From NCBI GenBank assembly GCA_022605955.1, contig JAKCOZ010000003.1, positions 44,356,761 through 44,420,760 of the forward strand: a stretch of 64,000 nucleotides of DNA, written 5' to 3'. Below, piece after piece: positions 1-12,100 of the stretch; the first letter of the stretch is position 1, and each line of letters begins with the position of its first letter. The translations under genes were made by a program, and so were the position numbers. Source of the DNA: Rallus limicola (lineage: Eukaryota; Chordata; Aves; Gruiformes; Rallidae). The notes under the pieces are model-generated. The model saw only the letters and a list, made by a program, of their open reading frames with translations. It did no database searches and was not told the origin of the DNA.

Positions 1-53
1 TCTGAATGCAGCTATTTTTCTTCAAAGATACAGCTCAAGTTTTCTGTTTCTAG

Positions 54-114
54 CCTTACCAAGACTCTGTGGTTCCTTCTAAAGAGAATGAAGATCGTGC
101 CCCGGTGCGCATCG
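54..114 (+). CDS. ARHGEF28: ARHGEF28 upstream exon (N-terminal half linker), tentative
   Basis: The 61-base block sits between a pyrimidine-rich acceptor ('tttctgtttctag') and a strong donor ('gtaaga'). Frame 0 in, phase 1 out gives a polar peptide beginning [15 protein letters not shown], resembling the low-complexity region that in mammals precedes the 'DEVYANC' exon. A second frame (phase 2 in, 0 out) is also open, so the frame is not certain. Its exit phase 1 does not match the entry phase 2 of the next exon I recognise (16533), so another exon must lie between them or this block is not coding. Confidence 0.5.
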
Positions 115-3100
115 GTAAGAACAAATTAATCATTTTGACTTTCTGAAAGCTGTTGATACTGAGATACCAAATGCACACAAGGCAGTTTCTTTCAAAGCGG
201 TGGAGGTCATTCACATTGCAGCCTAGCTTGGAAAAAGATCAATACAGTTATATCTGTGTCAGAGAGGGAAACTCTTTCAAAGCATCTCAGCTATAGATAG
301 GTGATGTATCCAAAGGTATCATGATAACCTAGGATGTTTCAGTAGTATTTTAACTGTTGTTGTAAGAATAACAATCTTGAAAATAATTTCTGATAGAGCC
401 AACATATGTGACTAACGATGATAGAAGCATGTAGAATTGTTTAGCTGCTACAGTGTAAGTTGTGTGGTTGGTAGGAGAATGTAGCTAGTGACACTAGACA
501 ATAGATTTAGAGACCAAAACGCAAATGCAAAGATATTTTAATTTGGGGAAACCTTCAAGAATAATGTGTCAACATGGGCTCATACAAAGCACAGCAAGGC
601 AGAAAAAGACAACCAGTAATTAAGCTCTGTGAGTGGGAGTTGCTGTACCAGGCAGAGCATGCCAGGCAGGCATCACTTGCATGTGGTCCAGTGCTGAGCT
701 CAGAAAGAGCAGCCCAGATGATGGCATTCGGATACCTCATATATGGATTTCAGAGGTTGCAAAATGAAATTTCTCTGGGTGTGTGGAGAGGGAGGGGATA
801 TATGTGCATGGTTTGGGGTGGTGTACATTAGAGGGGAACGAGTTGGTATAAACTGAGAGACAGAGTTGTAAGAGAAGATGACAGATTAATAATCTCTTAA
901 GAATCATCATCTAGTTAGTGATTTTTTTCTACTCATTGTTCTACCAAATTCCTGTACTTCAACCATTTAATCATGTTTATCTCTACCATTCAAGGAATAT
1001 GGGAGCTGCATAAGGGAATTTGGAGCAGTAACAAAATTATCAGTAATCACAGTTGTCCTGACTTTGAGGGCTTTTGAGCCTAGGACAGCATAGCAGTTCT
1101 TGTCTTGCACAGAAATGCTGTGCACATGCATGAGATGTGTACCCACACGATCAAATTCATTTTGCCATGCAAGACCAAAGTAATGGACAGTGTCTCTATG
1201 TAGGAGGGTGTGGAGCCATTGGGGAATAATTATGGTTTGCTAATCTGAAGTCACACCTGCTCCCATTTTTGCTCCAGTTACACCATCAGAAGGGAACATA
1301 AGGTAGTTTAAAAACTATCAGAATGGAAGTTCTCCACCTTGAAATTATAACTGATGTTTCTTTTTCTTACCCCTGAAATGCCTTTTCCTTCTAAGGCATC
1401 ATTCACACTACTTGTGATAGCTGGAACAGGAGCCTGGCTCCAGCTTCAGGCCAGCTTGGTCTCCTCTCTGATGCTTGGGTGTGTGGGTGCTGCAGATCAG
1501 AGGTACTTAACGTCTGTACATACACATGTGAATATAAATACCTGTTTTCCTGTTATGTTAAATGAAGAAAAATTCCCTGTTGTATTTATCTGAAAAAGAA
1601 CCAACCCTGTGTCTCTTCCCTAAATTCTAAATTTGTAACTTGTAGTACATTAAAGAAGTTGGCTTTTGGAGAAGCTGCAGCCACATTGGTTCTGCTTGTT
1701 TTAGAAGTCATGGTAAATGAGAATTTGGTTGCCCTATGTAAGGACTGGTGCATGGACTCACTGCTGGCTGCACTGTGAGATTTTCTTGCCCATCTCCTAG
1801 TTGTGTACTCAAGTTGGCTGAAATGGTCATAACATAGACATCCAGTGGGATTTTTCCACTGACCTCAGCAGGGCCTGGAGGGCTTCCAGTCAGGAATTGT
1901 GTGTGAGACCTGATGGGGCTGAAGTGCAGGATGGGAAGTGAGTGGGCTATTGGGAGAACAAGAAAAGGTGGAAGTGGGGAGGGACAAAGAAAGACAGAGA
2001 TAAAGTTTGGTGACAGCCAGAAATTTTTAAGTTGACTTAAGCTGGTTTTATTGGTTCATTTGTATATAAAGATCAGTATGTGTTCTAATGTGATTTACAT
2101 AACCAGATTGCTAAATATCATAGTTTTATTACCCTGGATTGTTTTCAACTATTTTTAAAAAAATTGTTTGGTTGGCAATGTTGTTAAATGGCCATGATTT
2201 TGGAAGGAAAAGCACACAGTGGGGGATAAGGAGAGAAATGGAAATGGTTGTTAGTGGGAGAGAGGAAGAGGGAAAGCAGCTAAAGGGAGGAGGATTGAGT
2301 GAAGAAGAATGAATAGAAACAAGCAAATGCTGGAATCTCACTAGGAAGTTGGATGCGTAAATCAAAGAGGACTTCTAAGAGAAAGAATGTGAGTGTTCTT
2401 CAAATGGGTACAAAGAAGCAGTGGAAAGGCTCTGCTGTCCCTGCCCAGTGTTTCTTCCCCAGCCTGCCCTTTCAAGCGTATTGACCATTCGGGCTCTTTC
2501 CCCACACCCAACAAAGTTTTTGGGAGTTTCTTTGCATGGGCAGTAGGGTACCAATTCTCCCTGCTCCCCATTGTCTTCTTCATCTCTGGGTTGGGACCTG
2601 GCTGCCTTAGACATCATTTGAGTCTTGTTCAATTTTGAGAATTGTAGTTTAGTTTTTTTGTACAAGAGGCTTCTCGGTCTCCCAGATCACTGCAGAACAC
2701 CTGGGATCCCACCTCTGTGGGTGTCAGGGTGGGGATGGGCCCATAAGAAGCCACTTGAACTACAGACGGTGTTTTTTGGCTTTTCCATATTCAAGAACTG
2801 AAGGAATGGGAGGAAACTGCAGAGCACAATGGGATGCTATACCAGGGCAAACAGGAGGTTGCATAGACTCCTGAATTCAGTGCTAGTCACACCTGCCAAT
2901 CTTCTTCCCCCAACTCCTTTTTCCTCTGGAAATTCTTACAGAGCTGTTTTGAGTTTACGAGAGAAAAAAAACTTACTTTTTTTTTCCCCATTGAAAGAAA
3001 CACAGTGGAAAGATTGAGAGGCAAAACAATATCCAGTTGGGGAGAGTGCATGAAAAGAACAAAATGGAAAGGATTTTTTTCCCCTTTCAATATTTAGCAT

Positions 3101-6100
3101 ATGTATTATTGCCAGACATTGTCATCTTCAGAGTCAGCAACCCTGTACATTTTGGGAGAGAGTCTAGGAGGTGACAGCTGAATGTTGTTAATGTTGCGCA
3201 TGTGACAGTGTTAATTGGGCATATGTTTTTAAACATGATAGTTCCTTCCTGTTTTGCATAGCTGGGTATGAAAGAAGATGTTCACAAGGCCATTTATAAA
3301 GCTGCAAAAGTTCCTTTTTTCCAATAAGAAAAATCTCACCCCCAGTTTTTCTTCCAAGGAAATAAAGCCTGCCTTTTTTTTTTTTCCTCCTAACCTTCAA
3401 GAAGGCAGGATGATGTTAGTTTTTCAAAATATTTTCCCTGCTTTCCTAGTTACTGTGCCAATGACCTAGTGATGTCTGTCTAATTTATTCTGTCAGCTCT
3501 TCTGGTGGTGAAAAAGTTCTGCAAGACATGAAAAAGTTCACACAAGCACTTTGAGAGATAAGAATATTGATGCCAAATTTTTGGCAGCTTGCTCTATGTG
3601 ACCAGGCAGTGACAAAACATTTTTAGTAGAGTCTGCCCTTTGGTTTTCAGGTTCCAAAGAAATCCCAATTTAACCACAGATCAGTTTAAGGAACAGGACA
3701 TAACGATCATCTTTGCTGTGTAAACCAGTAGGGCTGCACTGTGATCTGGAGAAAAATCTGTTTTCAATGTTGCTGTTTTGTTCTTTTCTGATTAGATTTC
3801 CTTACTGTAGTTGGTAAGACTAGGAACACTCTGAGTTTTTTAAGATAGAAAAAAAAAAAAAAGCATGATCTTGCTGTCTGGAGTCCTGCCTTTGTGAGGT
3901 TTTTGTTTGGTCTGTAATATAATTAGTTTTTCTACTGATTGCAGTCACATCTTTGCCTCTTTTTGCTTTTGCTATGCAGAAGGTTTTATTTGGCAGTATT
4001 TTGAGTCAGGTGTGACTGTGTTGATGTTGGAACTACAGGAAATTATTTTATGGTTATTGATAAAAGTGAAAGTAAGTTGCATGTTAATTGTTGCCTATTT
4101 GAGACTATTACAAGGGTCCTGGAATTAAGACTATGCAGATGTCTTCTGTTTATGGTAATTTTTATCTTCTCCTGTCATCTTTCCATCCTATCCTTCCCTT
4201 ACATGTGCTTTGAGAGAGTTTAGTTGGTCCAGCTGTGATATCACAGGAGCTGCAGACCTTTGCTTCAGTTTTTGTCCTTAACTGATATACAGGAAGACTC
4301 ACCTTCTCCCTGTGCCTCAGTTTTTCACCTAAAACAAGACCACAGATAGAGAGGTGAGAAAGAGGCACATCTGGAGATGTGCAAGTACTCAGACTGGTTG
4401 TGCTGAAGAAGTTCTGGAAGGCCAGTTTCTGGTAACAAAGGCCTTTTAAACAACTTACTCATAGTCAAAAGATAGGTGGTCTGAAAATTGCAGAGAAAAA
4501 ATAACAGTTGGAGAAAACTGCAGTTACCGCTGCAGCTAATGAATGTGACACTTGCACTGTGCCCTTTTTGCTGCAGCTTTCTGAGATCTTTTATGTTGCT
4601 TCTTCTGATTTTACAAAACTCTTGCATGGTTACTTGCACCTTGCAGAAAAGAGGCTTAACTTGGAGTTGTTCTGTCACAGTCCTGCCAGAAACAACCTTT
4701 AAGCAACATTTAAACATGACAGTAGTTTAGTTCAGTAGATAAAACATGTTCTCATTTGTTTGGGGTATGTAGATTGCAGAACAGTTGAGAGCCACAGAAG
4801 ATGTGGGAAGTAAAATGTTCCTGGGACATGAGCCTGAACTAAGCTTAATTAAAAATCTGTGGACAAATCTGGAGAAGCAGCATTATGCACTAAAACAAGC
4901 TTGTTCTTGTTTCACGGAGTTTCCTCCACTCTTGATTTTCTGAGACATTTTAATCCCAGTTAACCTCAAAAGGAAGACAGAAAGAAAAATGAACAAGTTA
5001 CAAACATGTGCTGTCTGGCTTCCCAGAACTTGTCCTCCTCCTCTGCCGAAAATCCAAAACAAATTTGCTCAACAAAATAATCCTTCAAAAAGAGGCTCTT
5101 TCTCCCTTGTTGTTTAAATAAGATCTTCTCCTTGTCTTCTGCCTGGTCTCATTTTATGCAAAAAGAAATAAACAATCTGGGATATCTTTAGTGTTAAGTT
5201 ACTCTTTAAACATGAAATATAATCCAGAAATACATTGTGGAGAAAGCAGTTGTAGTCTTGAAGTGCACACATGAACACGGCTTTCTTCCTCCTTGAGAGG
5301 CAACCCTTCCCTTGAAGCCTTCCCTAAAACATGGAAACTGGGCTTTTTAATGAGGTGGGTTGCTGGTGAACTTCTTGGCAGCACAAGCTGCCAGCGTAAG
5401 TATAGACTCAACAACCAAGTCATTGGCAAAACTTCAGCAGGAGCAAGGTCCAAGTCAAACTTAGTTTTGCTTTCATGTGAGGCCATGTGCACTTTCTGTG
5501 TTGCTGGGGCTCTCACAGGCCTCCGTGGAGCTGAAACAAGGAAGAGATTTTTATTGACTCTAGCCCTTCGTTCTCAAGCTTTTGCAAATAAGGGAGCTTT
5601 TCATCAGGCTATGGGACAAAAAATGACATGCTTTCCATCTACATTTGTACTGCATATCCCAGCTAGTCTTTTGATGTGAATAGAAACAGGACGTAGAGAG
5701 CATTTAGGCAATTATCTCTTTATGTGCTTTGTTGGAAGTCCTTAGTGGTTGTTTTAAGAGTCAGGGCATACTGACCGCGGTCAGATGAAAGTAGTATTAA
5801 TAAGCTTGTTATCCTAAACCACATCAGGTGAACGATGCAGTAAAAAAAGTGAAAAAAATACAAACCAAATCTGCAAACAGTCATGAGCCAGACATCAGAA
5901 AAGTCTGCGCTGGAGGAACTCAGTGAAATCCTGACAGCAGGACAGTACACTGGACAACATGAAGAGTCTGGTATTAAGCTTGATATAATGCAGTGTGCAC
6001 ACCCACAGGCTCTTTGAAGTTATGTTATGTCAGGATTGCAGAGGTCATGTTTTTGCCTCAGTTTTGTGAAGTTTCTGAGCCCTTCTTCATCCCACTCTTG

Positions 6101-9100
6101 TGGGTGTTCTCTAAGGATCTTGCAGCACTAGTATAGTTTGTATAAATAAAGCTGTTTCTCCTAATTTTTTTAGGTTATGTTACTCCTTTAGTTCATCAAA
6201 GAAACTAGATTTAAGCACCGCTACTTACAGCAGTTTCTTTTGAAAAGAGGTGCCAGGAGGAGCTGGGCTTCAGTACCAGCCACTTCCGAAGCAGCTCAAA
6301 GCCCTTCATGTGCTGCCAACATCTCCTTTTCAGTTGGACTGTAGCAGGGCCTCAGATCATAGAATCATAGAGTCATAGATACATAGGGGTTGGAAGGGAC
6401 CTCAAGAGATCATCAGGTCGAACCCCCTGCCAAAGCAGGCTCCCTAGCTCATATTTGCACAGATAGGCGAGGGATAGGTCTTGAATATCTCCAGAGAAGG
6501 AGACTCCACCACCTCCCTGGGCAGCCTGTGCCAGGGCTCTGTCATCCTCACTGTGTGAAAGTACTTCTACATGTTGGTGTGGAACTTCCTATATTCTAAC
6601 TTGAAGCCATTTCCCCTTGTCCTGTCCCCACAGACCACTGAAAAGGGGCTGGCCATTTCCCACCTGTGTCCAACACTTCAGATATTTATAAACATTAATT
6701 AGGTACCCCCTTAGTCTTCTTTTCTCAATGCTGAACAGTCCCAGCTCACTCAGCCTTTCCTTATAGGTGAGATGTTCCAGGCCCTTAATCATCTTCTTAG
6801 CCCTCCTCTGGACTCTCTCCAGGAGATCCCTGTCTTTTTTATACCAGGGAGCCCAGAACTGGACACAATACTGCAGGTGGGGCCTGACCAGGGCAGAGCA
6901 GAGGGGGAGGATCATCTCCTTTGACCTGCTGGCCACACTCCTCCTGATGCACCCCAGGATCCCATTGGCTCTCTTAGCCACCAGGGCTGGCTCATGGCCA
7001 ACCTGTCATCTACCAGGACCCCCAGGTCCTTCTCCACAGAGCTCTTCTCCAGCAGGTCATCCCCCAGCCTGTACTGATTCAAGCAGTTATTCCTTCTGAG
7101 GTGCAAGACTCTACACTTGCTTTTATTGAACCCCAGTTTGTTTCTTACTGCCCAGCTCTCCAGCCTGGCCTGTTCTCGCTAAAATCCCTTGTATTGCCAA
7201 CTCCAAAACCCCAGACATCAACCTCGAGTCTCTCTTGGGTGCTTTTTGACATAGACTCCAGGTAAGGACATTCTCCCCAGCTGTGATGTGAAGCACATTT
7301 GCTATGTCTGGCCCTGCCTGGACTGGCCCAAGGGCTACTGTATGGATGATTTCCTGTTTGATCTGTTCAAGGGCTTGTCAGTCCTCACGGCCCCATTGGG
7401 AATTGTTCTTCTGGGTCACTTGATAAAGTCACCTAAAAAAGCTTGTGCTTCCTTTTTGCAATTCAGTGGAGAAACCAGCGCTATTTTGTTGATCAAATCC
7501 ATTAGCGCCTGATGTCGACCATCTTGCCATTTTATTCCTAAAAACTGGATCTCCTGTGCAGATCCCGTGACCATACTTTGTTTCATGCAAAACCAGCTTT
7601 CATAAGCATTTGGACTATTTTCTTCCATTTCTCAGAGACTTTGCCTACTGTGTTGGCCCATATGATGATACCATTAATGTACTGCAGGTGCTCTGAGGCT
7701 TCACACTCTTCTAGTGCAGTCTGGATCAGTCCATGGCAGATGGTGAGGCTGAGTTTCTACCTCGGGGACAGTCGATTCCAGGTATACTGAACACCCCTCC
7801 ATGTGAAAGCAAACTGTGGCCCACAGTCTGATGCTGAAGGGGTTGAGAAAAACATATTCACAATATCAATTGTGACATACCACTTGGCTGCTTGTGAGTC
7901 CAATTCAAATTGAAGTTTAAGCATGTCTGGCACAGAAGCACTTAATGGTGATGTGACTTCATTCATAGTCTACTGTCAGCCTTCACTCTTTTTGGACCTT
8001 TGCATTGTCCATATGGGACTGTTAAAGGGTGAGCGAGTTCTGCTGACCACTCCCTGGCTCCCCATTTGACAAATCAGCTTCTGGATGGGTATCAGTGAGT
8101 CTTGGCTGGTGCGATATGCACTGTTGTGGTAGAGATTGGTACCTGTTGTTCTTTGACCCCACAACAGAAGGCTCCTCTGAAAGAGTGCAATGTAGACAGC
8201 TGTGTGGTTTCTTGCATCTCTAAGACAGGTGTATCAAAATCTAATTGATAACCCATTTGAGTCCTTGAAATACCCTCTCCTGAAGCAGTGTATGCAAAGG
8301 ATGCAAGGAGCCTCTGGGCAAGTCACAATGGGGTGTTTCTCTCACACATTCCCACTTAGACTCATTTGGGCCTCAACTGTTGGGATCCTCCTGTCATTCC
8401 AGAAATACAGATGGGTTCTGCCTCTTCACGGCTTGATGGCATTAGAGCACGCTATGCCCTGGTGTCCACTAGAGCTTAGTCTTGTGTATCGAACATGCCA
8501 CAACATGGAACCCCCATTGTCCAATAAAACCAGTTGTGCCTCTCCTCTACCTGGCTGGAGGCAGGACCCTTTTAATCCTGCTCATCGTATTTACTGTTCA
8601 CCTTGCAAAAAGGACTTGTGTGTCTTCAGTAAGATCATAAGTAAGATCAGCCCTTCTATTCTGTCTGAGGAACTGCCTTCTGGAAACTGGAGTAGCATTT
8701 GTTCTGGAAGAATCCCCTTTGGTGATTGTTTTTCCTTGCAGCTCATGTACTTGTGCCGCTAGGGTGAAGGTAGGTTTTCCATTCCAATACCTGTGCAGGT
8801 AAAAGCACAGGTTGCCTTGTGTAGTGTACTCTCTATATAATCTCCCCTGAGCAGAAAAACATTTACTTCTAATAGCTGAGATACTGGTCCATACAGGTGG
8901 GGAATTGCTGGGCCATTTTCTCCACAGCTGAAATGAGGAAGAGAGATTTTCATTGCATTGCTAGAGTTGACCAACTACTTCATCCACTGTTAGATGGTGT
9001 TTGGCCAGTCCATTACTACAAATGGTTTTGCATACAAGCTCCTGTCACATAGATCATGTATATTGGATTTTATCAGGATCAGTAGATAACTGCACATTGT

Positions 9101-12100
9101 TTGGGTCATAATAAATCATCTCCAACATGGCTAATTCCCTCAGGTACTGGATACCTCTCTATGATGTTCCACTTGCCTAGATGACATACTGTATCTTCCT
9201 TGGAGGGATACAGAAGTCTCTTATAGAGACTGAAGGCTTCTGTCCCTTTTCCAGTCACCTTGAAAACGCCTCCTTCCCTAGACAGGGATCCCAGCTGCTT
9301 GGCTTCCCTACCCTCTAATTCCAGGCTACTGGCCTGTTTTCCCTGCATCAGAACATCCAGGTAATGATACACTCACCTGGGCAATGGCTGAAATCTTTCT
9401 GTGTATCTCTCAGCTCACTCAGGGTCAGGGATCTGGTGATTACCACCAATTCTGCCTCTTTCTCATGTTCTTCTGATGTTCCTGGTTCACTGTCATCCCA
9501 TACTAAATGAACTGATTTTTTTTTGTATTTCTTCTTCTGTACAGGGGCCACTGATACTGACTTAGGTTGGGGTTTTGGTTCAGCTGTGGTGCCTGTCACT
9601 GGGGCTATGGTAGCTGCACTGTCTTTGGTGGGGATTGGAGCGGCTGCAGTGCTTGTTGCAGGGATTGGACTAGCTGCTAGTGCCTGATGTTTTGTCATCA
9701 GATCCAGAGACCTTCTCTTCACTTTGAGTGTACCGAGTAGTGCTGAAAAGGGCTTGGGCCAGACCCCACCATGTTGCAGTGATCTGTGTGTCCCTGGAAT
9801 TACCAGGGTTATAGCAAACTTTTTCTAAATATTCTACTAGTTTTTCAAGATTCTGCACTTGTTCAGGGGTGAAGTTCCAAAACATCAGAGGTGCCCACCA
9901 GCCTTGACTTTTCCCCATGCTATCCCACAAACCCTATCCTGCCACTCATAACAATCCAGCCTTGGGGCAGATCTCTGGGTGGTATTTTTAAATAGTTTTT
10001 TAACCCTAAACAAAACTTGAAACACATTCAGGAGGCACAAGGAACATTCTGGTCTGAACATCCCAAGGATATTCAGAATCCTCAAGAGCTATTGTGCCTA
10101 GCCTGAAGGGAGAAAGGGAAGGTGTCTCCTCCTGTTGTGGTGCTGTCCCAGAACATCCCCTTAGGTTGGTTCTCAACGGAAAAAAGGTAGAGTGAGTGAT
10201 TTTTAGTAAATGCACCTGAGATACAGAAATGACTGCAGTGCTGAATATACAGACCAAATAATTCTTATGGCCAATAATGCTACCTTATGATAAGTGAGTT
10301 GTACAAAAGGAACATGCTCATCCAGCTCCCAGTAGTGACAAACAACTCTGTAGGTACATAAGGTAAGTAAGGACTTACATGACCCAACCATGCAAACAAT
10401 ATATCATTGTGATCAACAAGTATTAAACTAATGTATACAACAAAATAATTTTAAAATGGTCTGGTCAGATTTGTTGTTATCTCAACCCTTCTGACCGCAA
10501 ATTGGGCACTAAAAGAACTGTTGAGCTGTAACCTGGCAGGTTGCTAGAACAACCATACAGCTCACCTCTCTGCCTCTTCCGTACCCTGCAGTGGGATAGG
10601 GAAGAGCGGGGAAGGGAGAGGGGAAAAAAAGTAAAAAAAAATAAAGGAGGGAGGGGGGGGAAAAAAGGTGAATCTTTTGGGTTGAGATAAACACAGATTA
10701 ATTGGACAGAAAAGGAACATAATAAGATATTATAATAATAGGATAATAATAATTAGTAATAATACATATAATAATTGATGAACAGCTAGGCTTTTCACCA
10801 CCTGAAACCAATGCTCAGCTAGTTCCTCAGCTGCCACACCTCCTGTCCTACACCTCAATTATATACAAGGCATGACATGATAGGGTATAAAGTATCCCTT
10901 TGGTCGTTTTGGGGCAGCTGTCCTGGCTGTGTCCCTTTCCAGTTTCTTGGGGACACTCCCTGCCTCCTTCTTTTTGGCAGGCTAGTATAAGTAGCTAAAG
11001 ATTGCCTGACTGCTTGGCAACAACTAAAATATCAGTGTATTATCAATGTTATTCTCATCCTATATCACAAACACAGCACTACGCCAGATAAAACCAGGAC
11101 AATCTGTAATTGTCATGCTAGTTTCAAAGTAAACATTAAAAGAAGAGCCTCAGAATTAATTTCATAATTCATATTGTAATTTGAAATATACTTGCAGAGC
11201 AACAGTAAGAAGTTAGGTATAAATTTAGATGGCACTATCTTCTCTTGGTCTGGATGGTTTGCAACAGCACAGTGCTTTCATGTGCCCTGTCTGAGGTTGG
11301 TTAAAAGTATATATATTCATGTGGAAGTGAATGCAGCAGAGCATAGAGACACTTGGCCTGGCAGTTTAGCTTAAAGCAGTCCAGAAAGTGGCGCACACAG
11401 CTTGACTCTGGTTCTCCTGCAGCCTGCTGCTGACTGTGCAGCGTTTCAGTAAACTTCGGGGGTCTGTGCAAAACAGCGTTTTCATAGCCAGGTAGGGTGG
11501 CTGGCTGCTCTCAGCAGAGTGCCTGTGAAGGCAGCAGCAGCTGTTCTTTCTTTGTTTCCAGGCTAGTATCCAAGAAACTGCACAGATAAGTCAATGAAAA
11601 ATTGACCCAAATTTATAGTACTGTATTGTTATTTTGTGTTTTTCATTAATGTTTCTGCTATCTGTGTACACAGCTCCTCTAGGAGGTACTTGTTATGGAA
11701 AAGGTATATCTAGTGTGGGTACGTTTCATCAGCTATTTGAATGGAAGAGCAGAGAACATCTGCATGAAGGCATGTGCAAGCAGGAGGCTTGAGGGCTCAG
11801 CTGGGTTAGTGCCATTTAATCTCATGTTGGAACATGTCTAGGTTTGGTACCTGAATTCATCCTGGACCGTACTTTTCTGGGAGAGAAGGATTTTTCCTGT
11901 GCTTTAAACTAGTAGTTGAAGGAAGAGGCTCTATGATGCATAACTCTAATTACCTTTCACCCTGTCAAAACCTGTGGCTTCATCAGGTCAAAAGCAAGGG
12001 TGTTTGCAATGAAAAGTATGTTATGCAAGAAACTTCTTGCTCTTCCTTCCCCTGCCCTGCTCCCTGCCCTTCCCAGTCCTGTCCCCCTGTGGGTGATGCA

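Larger units (their letters stand above)
7186..11104 (-). mobile_element. Endogenous retrovirus, ERVL-like, truncated provirus (LTR-gag-part of pol)
   Basis: Read on the minus strand the order is LTR (11104-10519), leader, gag-like reading frames (about 10085-9050), an unassigned stretch with protease or nucleocapsid expected (about 9050-8170), and reverse transcriptase (8165-7290). The rest of pol, any env and the second LTR are missing, and a CR1 lies directly at the break. All coding parts are broken by stops and frameshifts. The LTR type and the RT wording match the common avian class III (ERVL-like) group; assignment to a named subfamily needs a repeat-library search. Confidence 0.85.

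Noticed and set aside
1704..1739. 36-base block with acceptor 'cttgttttag' and donor 'gtaagg', phase 1 to 1
   Set aside because: Very short, no similarity to the expected mammalian segment, and such pairs occur by chance in 16 kb.
4325..4717. 130-codon minus-strand open frame with an 80-codon plus-strand partner
   Set aside because: Cysteine/leucine-rich, no domain, no context; judged random.
8202..8762. 186-codon plus-strand open frame
   Set aside because: It lies antisense to the gag-pol region of the minus-strand provirus and shows no independent protein similarity.
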